Shown: in pieces, positions 18,893 to 29,384 of the stretch | Layout: each line of letters starts with the position of its first letter | Numbering within the stretch: position 1 is the first letter of the stretch | NCBI GenBank assembly: GCA_017622495.1 | Contig: JAGAQY010000021.1 | Coordinates: forward strand, 1-41,712 | Length of the DNA stretch: 41,712 nucleotides | Origin: Bacteroidaceae bacterium | GTDB lineage: Bacteria > Bacteroidota > Bacteroidia > Bacteroidales > Bacteroidaceae | Reading direction: 5' to 3' | The notes under the pieces: generated by a model | Told to the model about the DNA's origin: nothing | The model's database searches: none | What the model saw: only the letters and a program-made list of their open reading frames with translations | Position numbers and translations under genes: made by a program

Positions 18893-20563
18893 ATGAAAAA
18901 GAGTCGTAGATGTATAGTCGGTTTCTTGCTATTCTCGGCTGTTTGTCTTGTACTGATGTCCTTCAAGGGAGACAAACGAAATTCTTTCATTGCGAAAAAT
19001 CTGGATTTGTTTCATTCGGTATTCCGTGAGTTGGAAATGATGTACGTGGATACTATTGATGTCGATAGGACGATAGAAAGTGCTATTCATGGTATGCTAT
19101 CCAACCTGGATCCCTATACAGTATTCTATCCGGAGGATGAGGATGAAGATTTGCGTATGATGATGACAGGTAAATATGCGGGGGTAGGTGCTGTCGTACG
19201 CTATCATGCCAAGCATGATCGTGTCGTAGTAGTGGAACCCTATGAGGGGATGCCTGCTTTTGGTGCAGGTCTTCGTGCTGGCGACATATTGCTTTCTATA
19301 GATGGCGAGGATCTCAAGGGGTGGCCAGTAGACAAAGTCAGCGAGAAGTTGCGCGGCGAATCGGGAACGACGCTGTTAGTGAGAGCCAAGCGAGAAGGGG
19401 TTGCCGATAGTCTTCTGGAGGTGAAGATTACTCGCGCCAATATTGCTTTGCCGTCAGTACCCTACTATACGATGTTCGCCGATAGTGTCGGGTATATCAT
19501 TCTTAACAGTTTCACGGAGAACTGTGCACGTGATGTGCGCCTCTCCTTGGTTGATCTTAAGAATAGAGGCGCTAAAAAGCTTATTCTCGATTTGCGTGGT
19601 AATGGAGGAGGGTCGCTTGCTGAAGCGGTAGATATTGTAGGTCTCTTCGTTCCTAAGGGAACGCAGGTAGTGTCCACAAGAGGGAAGTTGTCTCAGGCAT
19701 CCCAGACATTCAAAACGCAACGCGAGCCGCTTGACCTTACCATTCCGCTTGTGGTGCTTGTAGACGGACAGAGTGCATCGGCCTCTGAGATAGTGGCAGG
19801 TGCCATTCAGGATCTTGATCGTGGTGTAGTTATGGGATGGCGCACTTTTGGCAAGGGATTGGTGCAGAGTGTGCGCGAGTTGCCATATAATAGTTCGCTC
19901 AAGATTACGACCTCGAAATACTATACCCCTTCAGGACGCTGCGTGCAAAAGATTGATTATTCCAAAGCCGTGCGGTCGAAAGGCGAAGAGGATAAGACGG
20001 AGTCTGCTCCTGGAGAGTTTTATACTCTATCGGGACGTCCCGTAAAAGCAGCAGGAGGTATCACACCGGATGTGGTACTGAAAGAGCTGGCTGTGCCTAA
20101 CTTGCTGTTCTATCTGGCTAATAGTGATATCCTGTTTGATTTTGCTACAGACTATGCCCATTCACATCCGACGATAGCGCCAGTTGACGATTTTGTCGTC
20201 AATGACAGCCTGTATGCTGCGTTCAAGGAGGCAGTGAAAGCCTCGGATTTCAAATATGACCGCCAAAGCGAGAAGGCGCTTGCTGCACTTAAGGAGGTGG
20301 CTGCATTTGAAGGGTATCTGGACGAAGCGTCAGAGACATTTGCACTCTTGGAAAAACAGCTTAGTCATGATATAGATCGGGATTTTGAATATTTCGACCA
20401 ACGGATTCGTGAATTACTTGCCGATGAGTTGGTGTCGCGCTACTATTATCAACGAGGTGCCATTATCCAGGCTGTTAAGAGCGACTCTACGGTATTTTGC
20501 GCTCGTGACTTGCTCGCTGATAGTGTGGCTTATCGTGCTATGCTTGTTCCTGCTGCAAAATGA
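18893..20563 (+). CDS. S41 family C-terminal processing peptidase
   Basis: A 556-residue periplasmic serine protease of the CtpA/Prc group. An N-terminal hydrophobic segment (residues about 6-23) acts as a signal or anchor. A PDZ domain (about 90-180, with AFGAGLRAGDILLSIDG) precedes the protease domain. The catalytic dyad is visible as Ser296 in SASASEIVAG and Lys321 in RTFGKGLVQ. A helical C-terminal extension of about 170 residues follows. Such proteases trim or degrade envelope proteins. Its stop lies 2 bases from the stop of the convergent gene on the other strand. Confidence 0.93.
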   Translation: MKKSRRCIVGFLLFSAVCLVLMSFKGDKRNSFIAKNLDLFHSVFRELEMMYVDTIDVDRTIESAIHGMLSNLDPYTVFYPEDEDEDLRMMMTGKYAGVGAVVRYHAKHDRVVVVEPYEGMPAFGAGLRAGDILLSIDGEDLKGWPVDKVSEKLRGESGTTLLVRAKREGVADSLLEVKITRANIALPSVPYYTMFADSVGYIILNSFTENCARDVRLSLVDLKNRGAKKLILDLRGNGGGSLAEAVDIVGLFVPKGTQVVSTRGKLSQASQTFKTQREPLDLTIPLVVLVDGQSASASEIVAGAIQDLDRGVVMGWRTFGKGLVQSVRELPYNSSLKITTSKYYTPSGRCVQKIDYSKAVRSKGEEDKTESAPGEFYTLSGRPVKAAGGITPDVVLKELAVPNLLFYLANSDILFDFATDYAHSHPTIAPVDDFVVNDSLYAAFKEAVKASDFKYDRQSEKALAALKEVAAFEGYLDEASETFALLEKQLSHDIDRDFEYFDQRIRELLADELVSRYYYQRGAIIQAVKSDSTVFCARDLLADSVAYRAMLVPAAK

Positions 20564-20565
20564 TG

Positions 20566-20970
20566 TCATTCTGTTAGTCGTATGCCCTCGCTGTCCTGTA
20601 TGAAGAGGAAGGTATCTCCTTTTTGTGGGATTTCTACAATTTTCATTTTGTCAGTAGCGTGATCTACGATGATAATGACGTCCTCCTTGCCTACGTTGTC
20701 GGCTGCGAGAGTCGTGTCCTTCTCTGTTCTTCCTGAATAGAGAAGGATGTCATTTAGGTATACGTCGCATCCTGATGGGTAGAAACCTTCCTTTAGGTGG
20801 AAGTAGTGCTTCGCCTTTTCGTTCAGGGCTTGTGCTTGTTGGTGCTCCTTCTGGGTGCTTAGGTTATAGGCAAGTGCGGTGAAGAGGGCTACTATGCCTA
20901 TGACCAAGATGCCCAGCACTAAGGTGCCGAGCATGAACGAACGGTTGGATTGTTGGGCCTTTCTTTTCAT
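20566..20970 (-). CDS. hypothetical single-TM protein
   Basis: A 134-residue protein with a cytoplasmic basic N-terminus (MKRKAQQSNRS), one transmembrane helix (about residues 13-37), a short helical segment and a small beta-rich domain (DVYLNDILLYSG ... DTFLFIQDSEGIRLTE). I do not recognise it. The frame opens at 21024, but ATG 20970 directly precedes the TM segment and a -7-like TACTTTTG lies just upstream on this strand. It is convergent with the S41 protease gene, 2 bases between stops. Confidence 0.65.
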   Translation of the reverse strand: MKRKAQQSNRSFMLGTLVLGILVIGIVALFTALAYNLSTQKEHQQAQALNEKAKHYFHLKEGFYPSGCDVYLNDILLYSGRTEKDTTLAADNVGKEDVIIIVDHATDKMKIVEIPQKGDTFLFIQDSEGIRLTE

Positions 20971-21015
20971 GATTGCTGCTTTTGTTCTGCAAAAGTATAA
21001 AATACTATGCAAATA

Positions 21016-21047
21016 TTTGGTCATGACAAAAGAAAATACTACTTTTG
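21016..21047 (+). promoter_or_regulatory. promoter of rimP-nusA-infB
   Basis: TTTG (21016-21019), a 20-bp spacer and TACTTTTG (21040-21047) are a perfect match to the Bacteroidetes promoter. Start near 21053, leaving a leader of about 50 nt with a hairpin and U-tract. Confidence 0.8.
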
Positions 21048-21070
21048 CATCGATTTAGATGATATGTGAG

Positions 21071-21093
21071 GGGCTCCTTCGGGGGTCTTTTTT
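21071..21093 (+). promoter_or_regulatory. leader hairpin with U-tract before rimP (possible attenuator)
   Basis: CTCC (21074-21077), loop TTCG, GGGG (21082-21085), then TCTTTTTT. The stem is short and contains a G-U pair, but a UUCG loop is very stable and the T-run gives it a terminator-like shape. It ends about 12 bases before the rimP ATG. It could attenuate an operon that encodes NusA itself. Confidence 0.45.
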
Positions 21094-21104
21094 ATTTATA
21101 GTGT

Positions 21105-21569
21105 ATGATATCCAAAGCAAAAGTTACAGAAATCGTTAATGAATGGTTAGCCGAGAAGGAGTATTTCTTGGTCGATGTATCGGTGAGTGCCGACAATTGT
21201 GTGTCAGTGGAAATTGATCACGCCGATGGAGTGTGGATCGAGGATTGTGTCTTGCTCAGTAGGCATATAGAGGCCAATCTCGATCGCGATGTAGAGGATT
21301 ACGAACTTGAAGTCGGTTCGGCCGGCATTGGTCAGCCTTTCAAGGTGTTGCGACAATATATCAACCATATCGGCAAGGAGGTTGAAGTGCTTGCCAAGGA
21401 CGGGAAGAAATACCGTGGCATAATGGCCCGTGCCGATGAGGCCGAGTTTGCGGTTACCATACAGGTGAAGGAGAAACCAGAAGGTGCCAAGCGCCCCGTG
21501 TTGGTTGATAAAGAGTATGCTTGGCGCTACGAGGATGTCAAATATACAAAGTATCTGATAAAGTTTTGA
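21105..21569 (+). CDS. rimP: ribosome maturation factor RimP
   Basis: A 154-residue protein that assists 30S subunit assembly. Family features include the N-terminal domain with DNCVSVEIDHADGVWIEDCV and LSRHIEANLDRD, the YELEVGSAGIGQPFKVLRQY motif (family pattern LEVSSPGxxRPL), and an SH3-like C-terminal barrel. Here the usual SSPG is read as GSAG. First gene of the rimP-nusA-infB operon. Confidence 0.93.
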   Translation: MISKAKVTEIVNEWLAEKEYFLVDVSVSADNCVSVEIDHADGVWIEDCVLLSRHIEANLDRDVEDYELEVGSAGIGQPFKVLRQYINHIGKEVEVLAKDGKKYRGIMARADEAEFAVTIQVKEKPEGAKRPVLVDKEYAWRYEDVKYTKYLIKF

Positions 21570-21599
21570 TAAGCTGAAAAACTAATAAACTTAAAATAT

Positions 21600-22865
21600 A
21601 TGGCAAAGAAAAATGAAAATGTAATCAACTTGGTTGATACATTCCAGGAGTTCAAGGAGCTCAAGAACATTGACCGTACCACGATGATCAATGTGTTGGA
21701 GGAGAGTTTCCGCAGTGTGATTGCGAAGACTTTCGGCTCTGACAAGAACTATGACGTTATTGTTAATCCTGACAAGGGTGACTTTGAGATTCGTCGTAAT
21801 CGTGTGGTAGTAGATGATGAGGATTTCGAAGACCCCAACTCGGAGATTGCATTGAGTGATGCTCTGAAGATTGATGAGGATTATGAGGTTGGTGAAGAAG
21901 TTACTGAGGAGGTGTCGTTCGTGTCGTTCGGCCGTCGTGCTATTCTTACCCTGCGTCAGACACTGGCATCTAAGATTCTCGAACTTGAGAAGGATAGCCT
22001 ATATCACAAATATAAGGATATGGAGGGTACCATTATCGCTGCAGAGGTGTATCAGATTTGGAAGAAGGAAATCTTGCTCCTTGACGATGAGGGTAATGAG
22101 CTGTTGCTTCCTAAAAGCGAACAGATCCCCAGCGATTTCTACCGCAAGGGCGACACTGTGCGTGCCATAGTGCTTCGTGTTGATAACTTCAACAATAATC
22201 CGAAGATTATTTTGAGCCGTACATCACCGCTCTTCCTGCAGCGCCTGTTTGAGCAGGAGGTTCCCGAGATCAACGACGGTCTTATCACCCTCAAGCGTAT
22301 TGCTCGAATCCCTGGCGAGCGTGCCAAGATTGCAGTCGAGTCATACGACGACCGTATCGACCCCGTAGGCGCTTGTGTAGGTGTCAAGGGTTCTCGTATC
22401 CACGGTATCGTGCGCGAGTTGCGTAATGAGAATATTGACGTTATCAACTATACATCCAATATCGAACTTTTCATCAAGCGTGCGCTCAGCCCTGCTACCG
22501 TGTCATCGCTCATCCTTAACGAGGAGGAACGCAAGGTGGAGGTTTATTTGCAGCCCGACCAAGTATCATTGGCCATCGGTAAGGGAGGAATGAACATTAA
22601 GTTGGCCTCTATGCTGACAGAATACACTATCGACGTATTCCGTGAGCTCGACGATGACAATGAGGAGGAGGATATCTATCTTGAGGAGTTTGCCGACGAG
22701 ATTGACCAGTGGGTTATTGATGCAATCCGTGCTCTCGGCATCGACACTGCTAAGGGTGTGCTCAACGCTCCTCGTGAGATGCTTATCAACAAGGCCGACC
22801 TGGAGGAGGACACTGTAGATGAGGTACTCGCTATCCTGCGTGCCGAGTTTGAGAACGAAGATTGA
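21600..22865 (+). CDS. nusA: transcription termination/antitermination factor NusA
   Basis: A 421-residue NusA that binds RNA polymerase and nascent RNA, acting in pausing, termination and antitermination. Domains in order: N-terminal polymerase-binding domain (about 1-125), S1 domain (about 130-200, MEGTIIAAEVYQIWKKEILL), KH1 and KH2 (about 205-345, with DPVGACVGVKGSRIHGIVRE and LAIGKGGMNIKLAS), and a C-terminal helix-hairpin-like acidic tail. It starts 30 bases after rimP. Confidence 0.97.
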   Translation: MAKKNENVINLVDTFQEFKELKNIDRTTMINVLEESFRSVIAKTFGSDKNYDVIVNPDKGDFEIRRNRVVVDDEDFEDPNSEIALSDALKIDEDYEVGEEVTEEVSFVSFGRRAILTLRQTLASKILELEKDSLYHKYKDMEGTIIAAEVYQIWKKEILLLDDEGNELLLPKSEQIPSDFYRKGDTVRAIVLRVDNFNNNPKIILSRTSPLFLQRLFEQEVPEINDGLITLKRIARIPGERAKIAVESYDDRIDPVGACVGVKGSRIHGIVRELRNENIDVINYTSNIELFIKRALSPATVSSLILNEEERKVEVYLQPDQVSLAIGKGGMNIKLASMLTEYTIDVFRELDDDNEEEDIYLEEFADEIDQWVIDAIRALGIDTAKGVLNAPREMLINKADLEEDTVDEVLAILRAEFENED

Positions 22866-22872
22866 GTTGTAT

Positions 22873-22959
22873 AATTCTGAATTCTGAATTCTCAATTATG
22901 AATTGTTCGTCCTCTACGGAGAGCGTTAGCATTGAATTCATAATTCATAATTCAGAATT
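22873..22959. repeat. AT-rich inverted repeat between nusA and infB
   Basis: The left arm (22873-22904), built of AATTCTGAATT and AATTATGAATT words, is complementary to the right arm (22934-22959). The loop holds CTCTACGGAGAGCGTTAGC. It is a dispersed-type extragenic repeat placed inside an operon, so it must be read through or processed. Confidence 0.65.
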
Positions 22960-22977
22960 AAAAAACATTTTTTTTGA

Positions 22978-25851
22978 ATGCCTAGACTAAGTAAAGTAAC
23001 GAAAGAACTGAATGTAGGATTGCAGACATGTGTCGATTTCCTGCAGAAAAAAGGACATACGGTCGAGAATTCGCTGAACGCCAAGATTAATGACGAGCAG
23101 TACGAACTGCTTGTTATGCAGTTTAGCCAAGACAAAGACCTGCGCCAGAAGGCCGAGCAGGCACAGCGTGAGCGTCTCAGCAGCAAAATGGAGGCTAAGG
23201 CTTCAATGGTCGCTGAGGAACCCAAGAAGGAGGAGCCCAAGAAGGAAGAATCAAAGCCCTCGGTTGCCTTCAAGGTGGTGGGAAAGATTGATTTGGATGC
23301 TCCCAAGAGCGAACCCGAACCCAAGCAAAAGGAGGTTCCTGCACAACCCGTTGAGGAGGTGGTAGTTCCTGTCGTGGAAGAAAAGGAACCTGTTGTTGAA
23401 GCGCCCGTGGTAGAGGAGAAGGTCCCTTTGTCTGAAGAACCTGTGGAACCCGTAGTTGAGGTGGTAGAGGCTCCGGTGGCAGAAGATGTTGCTGAGGTTG
23501 AAGCTGCCGAACCGGAACAGGCCCCAGAGGACGAGATGCTCTCCGAACAGAAGGCCGAGCCTGAGGTGTTTGCTGTTAAGCGCGAGTTTGTATCCAAGAT
23601 CAACGTGATTGGTAAGGTAGACCTCTCAGCCATCAACCAGTCTACTCGTCCTAAGAAAAAGTCGAAGGAAGAGAAGCGCAAGGAACGCGAAGAGCAGGCA
23701 GCACAGCGCAAGCAGCAAGTAGCGGCCAAGAAAGAGGGTCAGGGAGCTGCAGCTGGTGACGGAAAGAAGAAAAAACGTGCACGCATCCAGAACGAGCGTG
23801 TCGATATCAACAAGGCAGGTCAGGCTGTAGCCAATGACAATCGCAACAGCAATCAGGGTGGTAAGAATAATGGTAAGGCCAATGATCCCCATCGTGCCAA
23901 GTTCGACCGCGATAAGGAACGCGCCAAGCGCATCCTCGAAAAGAGTGAGATGAGCGAGGAGGAGATCCAGAAGCAAGTGAAGGATACGCTGGCTCGCCTC
24001 ACCAACAAGCCCAAGTCTACTGGTGCCAAGCACCGTAAGGAGAAGCGCAATCAGGCAGCCGACCGTCTGCAGCAGCAGATGGCGCAGGAGAGTGCCGAGA
24101 GTAAGATACTCAAGCTCACCGAGTTCGTTACCGCCAACGAGTTGGCCAGCATGATGAATGTCGGTGTAACACAAGTTATCGGTACCTGTATGAGCATCGG
24201 TATGATGGTGTCTATCAACCAGCGCCTCGATGCCGAGACTATCAATATCGTAGCCGAGGAGTTCGGCTTCACCACCGAGTTTGTCAGCGCCGAGGTGGCT
24301 CAGGCCATCTCTGAGGAGGAGGACCGCGAGGAGGATCTCCAGCCCCGTGCACCTATCGTAACAGTGATGGGTCACGTTGACCACGGTAAGACCTCATTGC
24401 TCGACTATATCCGCAAGTCAAACGTCATTGCCGGTGAAGCTGGTGGTATCACCCAGCACATCGGTGCCTACAACGTGAAGCTTGAGGATGGCCGTCGCAT
24501 CACCTTCCTCGATACTCCCGGTCACGAGGCCTTTACAGCCATGCGTGCCCGTGGTGCCCAGGTGACCGACATCGCCATCATCATCGTGGCTGCCGACGAC
24601 GACGTGATGCCCCAGACCAAGGAGGCTATCCACCACGCTCAGGCAGCAGGCGTGCCTATGGTGTTCGCCATCAACAAGATTGATAAGCCCCATGCCGACC
24701 CCGAGAAGATCAAGGGGCAGCTGGCCAACATGAACCTCCTCGTAGAGGATTGGGGCGGTAAGTACCAGTCGCAAGACATCTCGGCCAAGGCCGGTATCGG
24801 TGTCGAAGACCTTCTCGAGAAGGTGCTGCTCGAAGCCGAGATGCTCGACCTCAAGGCCAACCCCGACAAGCGTGCTACAGGTTCCATCATCGAGTCTACC
24901 CTCGACAAGGGCCGTGGCTACGTGGCTACCGTACTCGTGCAGAACGGTACGCTCAAGATGGGCGATATCGTATTGGCTGGTACACACTTCGGTCGCGTGA
25001 AAGCCATGTTCAACGAGCGTAACCAGCGCATCAAGCAGGCCGGTCCTGCCGAGCCCGTGCTCATCCTCGGTCTCAATGGCGCACCGCAGGCCGGTGATGC
25101 CTTCCACGTGATCGAGACCGAGCAGGAGGCCCGCGAGATTGCCAATAAGCGCGAGCAGCTGCAGCGCGAGCAGGGTCTGCGCACCCAGAAGATGCTTACC
25201 CTCGACGAGGTGGGCCGCCGTATCGCACTCGGCAGCTTCCAGGAGCTCAATGTCATCGTTAAGGGCGACGTGGACGGCTCTATCGAGGCCCTCAGCGACT
25301 CGCTCATCAAGCTCTCTACCGAGCAGATTCAGGTCAATGTCATCCACAAGGCTGTGGGTCAGATCTCAGAGTCCGACGTTACCCTCGCCTCGGCGTCACA
25401 GGCCATCATCATCGGCTTCCAGGTGCGTCCTTCACAGGCAGCCCGCAAGTATGCCGAGACGGCCGGTGTCGACATCCGCCTCTACAGCATCATCTACGAT
25501 GCCCTTGAGGAGGTGAAGGCCGCTATGGAAGGTATGCTTGCTCCCACCATCAAGGAAGAGGTTACCTCTACCATCGAGGTGCGCGAGGTGTTCCACATCT
25601 CCAAGGTGGGTTATGTGGCCGGTGCTATGGTGCGTGAGGGTAAGGTTACCCGCTCCGACCGTGCACGCCTCATCCGCGACGGTATCGTTATCTTCACGGG
25701 CGACATCAATGCCCTGAAGCGTTTCAAGGACGATGTGAAGGAGGTCGGTACCAACTTCGAGTGCGGTATCTCGCTTGTCGGTTGCAATGACATCAAGCAA
25801 GGCGACATCATCGAGACCTTCAAGACCATCGAGGTGAAGGCAACACTGTAA
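22978..25851 (+). CDS. infB: translation initiation factor IF-2
   Basis: A 957-residue IF-2, the GTPase that places initiator tRNA on the ribosome. The N-terminal IF2_N module ([20 protein letters not shown]) is followed by a long linker of charged Glu/Pro/Val and Lys/Arg repeats (about residues 80-370), a second IF2_N module (about 375-430), the G domain from about 460 ([39 protein letters not shown]), and the C-terminal domains that bind fMet-tRNA. Codon and base use shifts from AT-rich at the start to GC-rich in the last two thirds. Confidence 0.98.
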   Translation: MPRLSKVTKELNVGLQTCVDFLQKKGHTVENSLNAKINDEQYELLVMQFSQDKDLRQKAEQAQRERLSSKMEAKASMVAEEPKKEEPKKEESKPSVAFKVVGKIDLDAPKSEPEPKQKEVPAQPVEEVVVPVVEEKEPVVEAPVVEEKVPLSEEPVEPVVEVVEAPVAEDVAEVEAAEPEQAPEDEMLSEQKAEPEVFAVKREFVSKINVIGKVDLSAINQSTRPKKKSKEEKRKEREEQAAQRKQQVAAKKEGQGAAAGDGKKKKRARIQNERVDINKAGQAVANDNRNSNQGGKNNGKANDPHRAKFDRDKERAKRILEKSEMSEEEIQKQVKDTLARLTNKPKSTGAKHRKEKRNQAADRLQQQMAQESAESKILKLTEFVTANELASMMNVGVTQVIGTCMSIGMMVSINQRLDAETINIVAEEFGFTTEFVSAEVAQAISEEEDREEDLQPRAPIVTVMGHVDHGKTSLLDYIRKSNVIAGEAGGITQHIGAYNVKLEDGRRITFLDTPGHEAFTAMRARGAQVTDIAIIIVAADDDVMPQTKEAIHHAQAAGVPMVFAINKIDKPHADPEKIKGQLANMNLLVEDWGGKYQSQDISAKAGIGVEDLLEKVLLEAEMLDLKANPDKRATGSIIESTLDKGRGYVATVLVQNGTLKMGDIVLAGTHFGRVKAMFNERNQRIKQAGPAEPVLILGLNGAPQAGDAFHVIETEQEAREIANKREQLQREQGLRTQKMLTLDEVGRRIALGSFQELNVIVKGDVDGSIEALSDSLIKLSTEQIQVNVIHKAVGQISESDVTLASASQAIIIGFQVRPSQAARKYAETAGVDIRLYSIIYDALEEVKAAMEGMLAPTIKEEVTSTIEVREVFHISKVGYVAGAMVREGKVTRSDRARLIRDGIVIFTGDINALKRFKDDVKEVGTNFECGISLVGCNDIKQGDIIETFKTIEVKATL

Positions 25852-25868
25852 CCTCTGATTACAAATAC

Positions 25869-25947
25869 AACCACGGATTACGCAGATTACACAGATTATT
25901 TATCCATATAGATAAAGAAGTCTGATAAATCCGAGTAATCCGTGGTT
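25869..25947. repeat. ACCACGGATTACGCAGATTA-type inverted repeat
   Basis: The left arm starting AACCACGGATTACGCAG is complementary, with mismatches, to the right arm ending AGTAATCCGTGGTT (to 25947), followed by a T-run. From memory this word is widespread between Bacteroidetes genes. Here it could end the infB transcript. Confidence 0.75.
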
Positions 25948-25963
25948 TTTATAATAGACAACC

Positions 25964-26467
25964 ATGCAAACGATTGACATCATCATCGCCGTGTTGCTCG
26001 CCCTTGGGCTCATCAGCGGCATGCACGACGGAGCAGTGAAGCAGATAGCCGGATTGGCAGGGCTCATCGGAGGTTTGCTCCTCGGACGTGCCTTCTACCT
26101 CCCTGTAGGAGAGTGGCTGGTCAGCACTCTCGACCTTTCTGTCGAGGTGGCTTATGTTACGGCATTCATACTCATCCTGATTGTCGTGCCTTTGCTATTC
26201 AGCGTGGTGGGGTGGCTGGTGTCGAAGTTGCTCAGCATTATCTGCCTCGGATGGGTCAACCGCCTCTTGGGCGGCCTGGTAGGCGTGCTCAAGTGCGCTC
26301 TACTCGTGGGTGTTGTCATCACAGGTATCGAGTTCTTCGACCAGCACGACAGCCTTATTGCTGCCGAGAAGAAAGAGACCTCAGTACTCTACTATCCTAT
26401 CTACGATGCCACTGGCATCTTCTTCAACGGCATCAAGGAGGAATTCCTTTCTCTTGAAAAAGTCTGA
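25964..26467 (+). CDS. cvpA: CvpA family membrane protein
   Basis: A 167-residue inner-membrane protein of the CvpA family (named for colicin V production; in other bacteria linked to envelope stress and bile resistance). Four hydrophobic segments are visible, roughly residues 5-22, 27-45, 60-88 and 98-118, starting with IDIIIAVLLALGLISGMHDG, the family pattern, and followed by a short soluble tail. It lies 3' of infB, separated by a terminator-like repeat. In many Bacteroidales cvpA precedes the suf genes, as here. Confidence 0.85.
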   Translation: MQTIDIIIAVLLALGLISGMHDGAVKQIAGLAGLIGGLLLGRAFYLPVGEWLVSTLDLSVEVAYVTAFILILIVVPLLFSVVGWLVSKLLSIICLGWVNRLLGGLVGVLKCALLVGVVITGIEFFDQHDSLIAAEKKETSVLYYPIYDATGIFFNGIKEEFLSLEKV

Positions 26468-26485
26468 TAGGTTTTTATACTAAGA

Positions 26486-26525
26486 GCTAGCGCGGAGCGT
26501 CTCTTCGTTGCGGAATAGCGTTAGC
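26486..26525. terminator. hairpin between convergent cvpA and glutaredoxin-like genes
   Basis: GCTAGCGC (26486-26493) pairs imperfectly with GCGTTAGC (26518-26525). It overlaps the stop codon of the minus-strand gene. It lacks a T-run on either strand, so a terminator role is plausible but not shown. Confidence 0.35.
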
Positions 26526-26835
26526 ACCCCGTGCCATCTAAGCTGCACGAGGCGCCTTCGTGCGCTACAGGTGTTCCCTCTATGAAGTGTGCTGCATCGT
26601 AATGCTTGAGCGAGATGGCTACCGAACCGTCTTCTCGCACGAAGCACGGTATGCCGATGTTGCCACGCTCGCGTACCTTTGTGAAGGCGGGGTGGTGGTC
26701 ACGTAAGGCGAGAAACTCCTTCAGGCTACGGGCCTGCTTCCCAATGTCGATGAGTTCATACTCAGGGTTGCCGTTGTATAGAGCTTTGACCTCCGTGCAG
26801 TCAGGGCAGCTTTCCATAACGTAAATCTTAATCAT
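26521..26835 (-). CDS. glutaredoxin-related thiol protein
   Basis: A 104-residue protein with a thioredoxin-like fold. It begins IKIYVMESCPDCTEVKALY with a CPDC redox motif at residues 10-13, and has the cis-Pro region NIGIPCFVREDGS. The C-terminus carries two more cysteines (ASCSLDGTGC), typical of this small bacterial family. It likely reduces disulfides or handles thiols in the cytoplasm. It is transcribed divergently from the suf operon, with promoters about 50 bases apart, so a link to Fe-S or redox homeostasis is plausible but inferred. Confidence 0.82.
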   Translation of the reverse strand: MIKIYVMESCPDCTEVKALYNGNPEYELIDIGKQARSLKEFLALRDHHPAFTKVRERGNIGIPCFVREDGSVAISLKHYDAAHFIEGTPVAHEGASCSLDGTGC

Positions 26836-26862
26836 GGTATCCTTGTTTTTAGGTGTTTGCTG

Positions 26863-26894
26863 CGAAGATACGAAAGTTTGTAGTTCATTACAAA
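26863..26894 (-). promoter_or_regulatory. promoter of the glutaredoxin-like gene
   Basis: On the minus strand TTTG (26894-26891), a 20-bp spacer and TATCTTCG (26870-26863) match the Bacteroidetes consensus with one mismatch. Start near 26857, about 22 bases before the ATG. Confidence 0.7.
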
Positions 26895-26940
26895 TATTTT
26901 GTAGTTAATTATGGGGCGGTAGCTAAAAACAAACCTCGCG

Positions 26941-26972
26941 TTTGCACGTTTCGATAAAAAGCTGTAATTTCG
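26941..26972 (+). promoter_or_regulatory. sufB operon promoter
   Basis: TTTG (26941-26944), a 20-bp spacer and TAATTTCG (26965-26972) match the Bacteroidetes promoter with one mismatch. Start near 26978, so the leader before ATG 26992 is only about 14 bases. No Fe-S regulator site is recognised. Confidence 0.7.
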
Positions 26973-26991
26973 TGCCTCCTAACAGTACAGT

Positions 26992-28485
26992 ATGGAACAA
27001 GCTAAAGACAACAATAAAGATAAGGCCCCGAAGAAGCGGACGGACAATAAGTTTGTGCGTAAGCTTACCGAGGAGAAATATAAATACGGTTTCACCACCG
27101 ATGTGCACACGGAAGTGATTCCCGTGGGCCTGAACGAAGAGGTGGTGCGCCTCATCTCGGCCAAGAAGGGCGAGCCTGAGTGGCTGCTCGACTTCCGCCT
27201 CAAGGCATACAACTATTGGCTGGGACTGGAGATGCCCAATTGGGCGCATCTGCAGATTCCCGAGATCGACTATCAAGCCATCTCGTACTATGCCGACCCC
27301 ACCAAGAAGAAGGAGGGGCCGAAGAGCCTCGACGAGATAGACCCCGAGGTGATGAAGACCTTCGACAAGCTGGGTATACCTCTCGAAGAACGCTTGGCAC
27401 TGAGCGGGGGCATGGCCGTGGATGCTGTGATGGACTCGGTGAGCGTGAAGACCACCTTCAAGGAGAAGCTGCTCGAGAAGGGCATCATCTTCTGCTCCAT
27501 CAGCGAAGCTGTGCGCGAATACCCCGACTTGGTGAAGCAGTATCTGGGTTCTGTGGTGAGCTACCGCGACAACTACTTTGCCGCACTCAACTCGGCCGTG
27601 TTCAGTGACGGTTCGTTCGTATATATCCCCAAGGGCGTGCGCTGCCCTATGGAGCTAAGCACCTACTTCCGCATCAATGCGGCCAATACGGGCCAGTTTG
27701 AGCGTACGCTCATCGTGGCCGATGACGACAGCTATGTGTCGTACCTCGAGGGCTGCACAGCTCCGATGCGTGATGAGAACCAGCTGCATGCCGCCATCGT
27801 GGAGATTGTAGTGATGGAGCGTGCCGAGGTGAAGTACAGCACCGTACAGAACTGGTACCCAGGCGATGCCGAGGGCCGTGGCGGTGTGTACAACTTCGTC
27901 ACCAAGCGCGGCCACTGCCGTGGCGCCAACAGCAAATTGTCGTGGACACAGGTAGAGACAGGGTCGGCCATCACATGGAAATACCCCTCGTGCATCCTCT
28001 CGGGAGACAACTCGCAGGGCGAGTTCTACTCCGTAGCCGTGACCAATAACTACCAGCAAGCCGACACGGGCACCAAGATGATACACCTGGGCCGCAACAC
28101 CAAGAGCACCATCATCAGCAAGGGCATCTCGGCCGGCAAGAGTCAGAACTCATACCGCGGACTCGTGAAGGTGGGTGAGCGTGCCGATGGTGCACGCAAC
28201 TACAGCCAGTGCGACTCGCTGCTGCTGGGCAGCCATTGCGGAGCCCATACCTTCCCCTATATGGATATCAAGAATGAGACGGCCGTAGTGGAGCACGAGG
28301 CTACCACCTCGAAGATCAGCGAGGACCAGCTCTTCTACTGCAACCAGCGCGGCATCAAGACCGAAGATGCCATCGGCCTCATCGTCAACGGCTATGCCAA
28401 GGAGGTCATCAACAAGCTGCCTATGGAGTTTGCCGTGGAGGCACAGAAGCTGCTCTCAGTGTCGCTGGAGGGAAGCGTGGGATGA
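26992..28485 (+). CDS. sufB: Fe-S cluster assembly scaffold SufB
   Basis: A 497-residue SufB, core scaffold of the SufBC2D complex that builds Fe-S clusters from sulfur supplied by SufS. The sequence is typical along its whole length: an N-terminal helical part ([14 protein letters not shown]), a right-handed beta-helix core, and the conserved block [13 protein letters not shown] with its Cys at about residue 416, then [18 protein letters not shown]. First gene of sufBCDS; no sufE or sufU gene is present in the cluster. Confidence 0.98.
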   Translation: MEQAKDNNKDKAPKKRTDNKFVRKLTEEKYKYGFTTDVHTEVIPVGLNEEVVRLISAKKGEPEWLLDFRLKAYNYWLGLEMPNWAHLQIPEIDYQAISYYADPTKKKEGPKSLDEIDPEVMKTFDKLGIPLEERLALSGGMAVDAVMDSVSVKTTFKEKLLEKGIIFCSISEAVREYPDLVKQYLGSVVSYRDNYFAALNSAVFSDGSFVYIPKGVRCPMELSTYFRINAANTGQFERTLIVADDDSYVSYLEGCTAPMRDENQLHAAIVEIVVMERAEVKYSTVQNWYPGDAEGRGGVYNFVTKRGHCRGANSKLSWTQVETGSAITWKYPSCILSGDNSQGEFYSVAVTNNYQQADTGTKMIHLGRNTKSTIISKGISAGKSQNSYRGLVKVGERADGARNYSQCDSLLLGSHCGAHTFPYMDIKNETAVVEHEATTSKISEDQLFYCNQRGIKTEDAIGLIVNGYAKEVINKLPMEFAVEAQKLLSVSLEGSVG

Positions 28486-28577
28486 AGCAAATTGAAAATT
28501 AAAAATTGAAAATTGAAAGTCCGAGTTCTCAGAGCACTCCGAGTCCTCCGGGAATTCTGAAAAACAAATAAAAGACA
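28486..28577 (+). repeat. AT-rich direct repeats between sufB and sufC
   Basis: The spacer opens with three head-to-tail copies of the word AATTGAAAATT/AAATTGAAAA, then a GAGTTCTC...GAGTCCTC stretch. No gene or clear hairpin. Such AT-rich word repeats are common extragenic DNA in this order. Confidence 0.5.
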
Positions 28578-29327
<750 letters not shown>

Positions 29328-29343
29328 GGAGAGGCCCCTCCCA

Positions 29344-29362
29344 ACCTCCCCAAAGGGGAGGT
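29344..29362. repeat. GC-rich palindrome between sufC and sufD
   Basis: ACCTCCCC (29344-29351), AAA, GGGGAGGT (29355-29362): a perfect 8-bp stem. It belongs to the CCCCTCCCAACCTCCCC...GGGGAGG family of dispersed words; related words occur inside sufD (29421-29450) and at the right edge (41613-41712). Confidence 0.6.
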
Positions 29363-29384
29363 GACAAAGCTAAGTATAATATAT

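Noticed and set aside
23626..25347. Long minus-strand frames opposite infB
   Set aside because: These are shadow frames caused by the codon bias of a GC-rich gene; they have no start context or family features.
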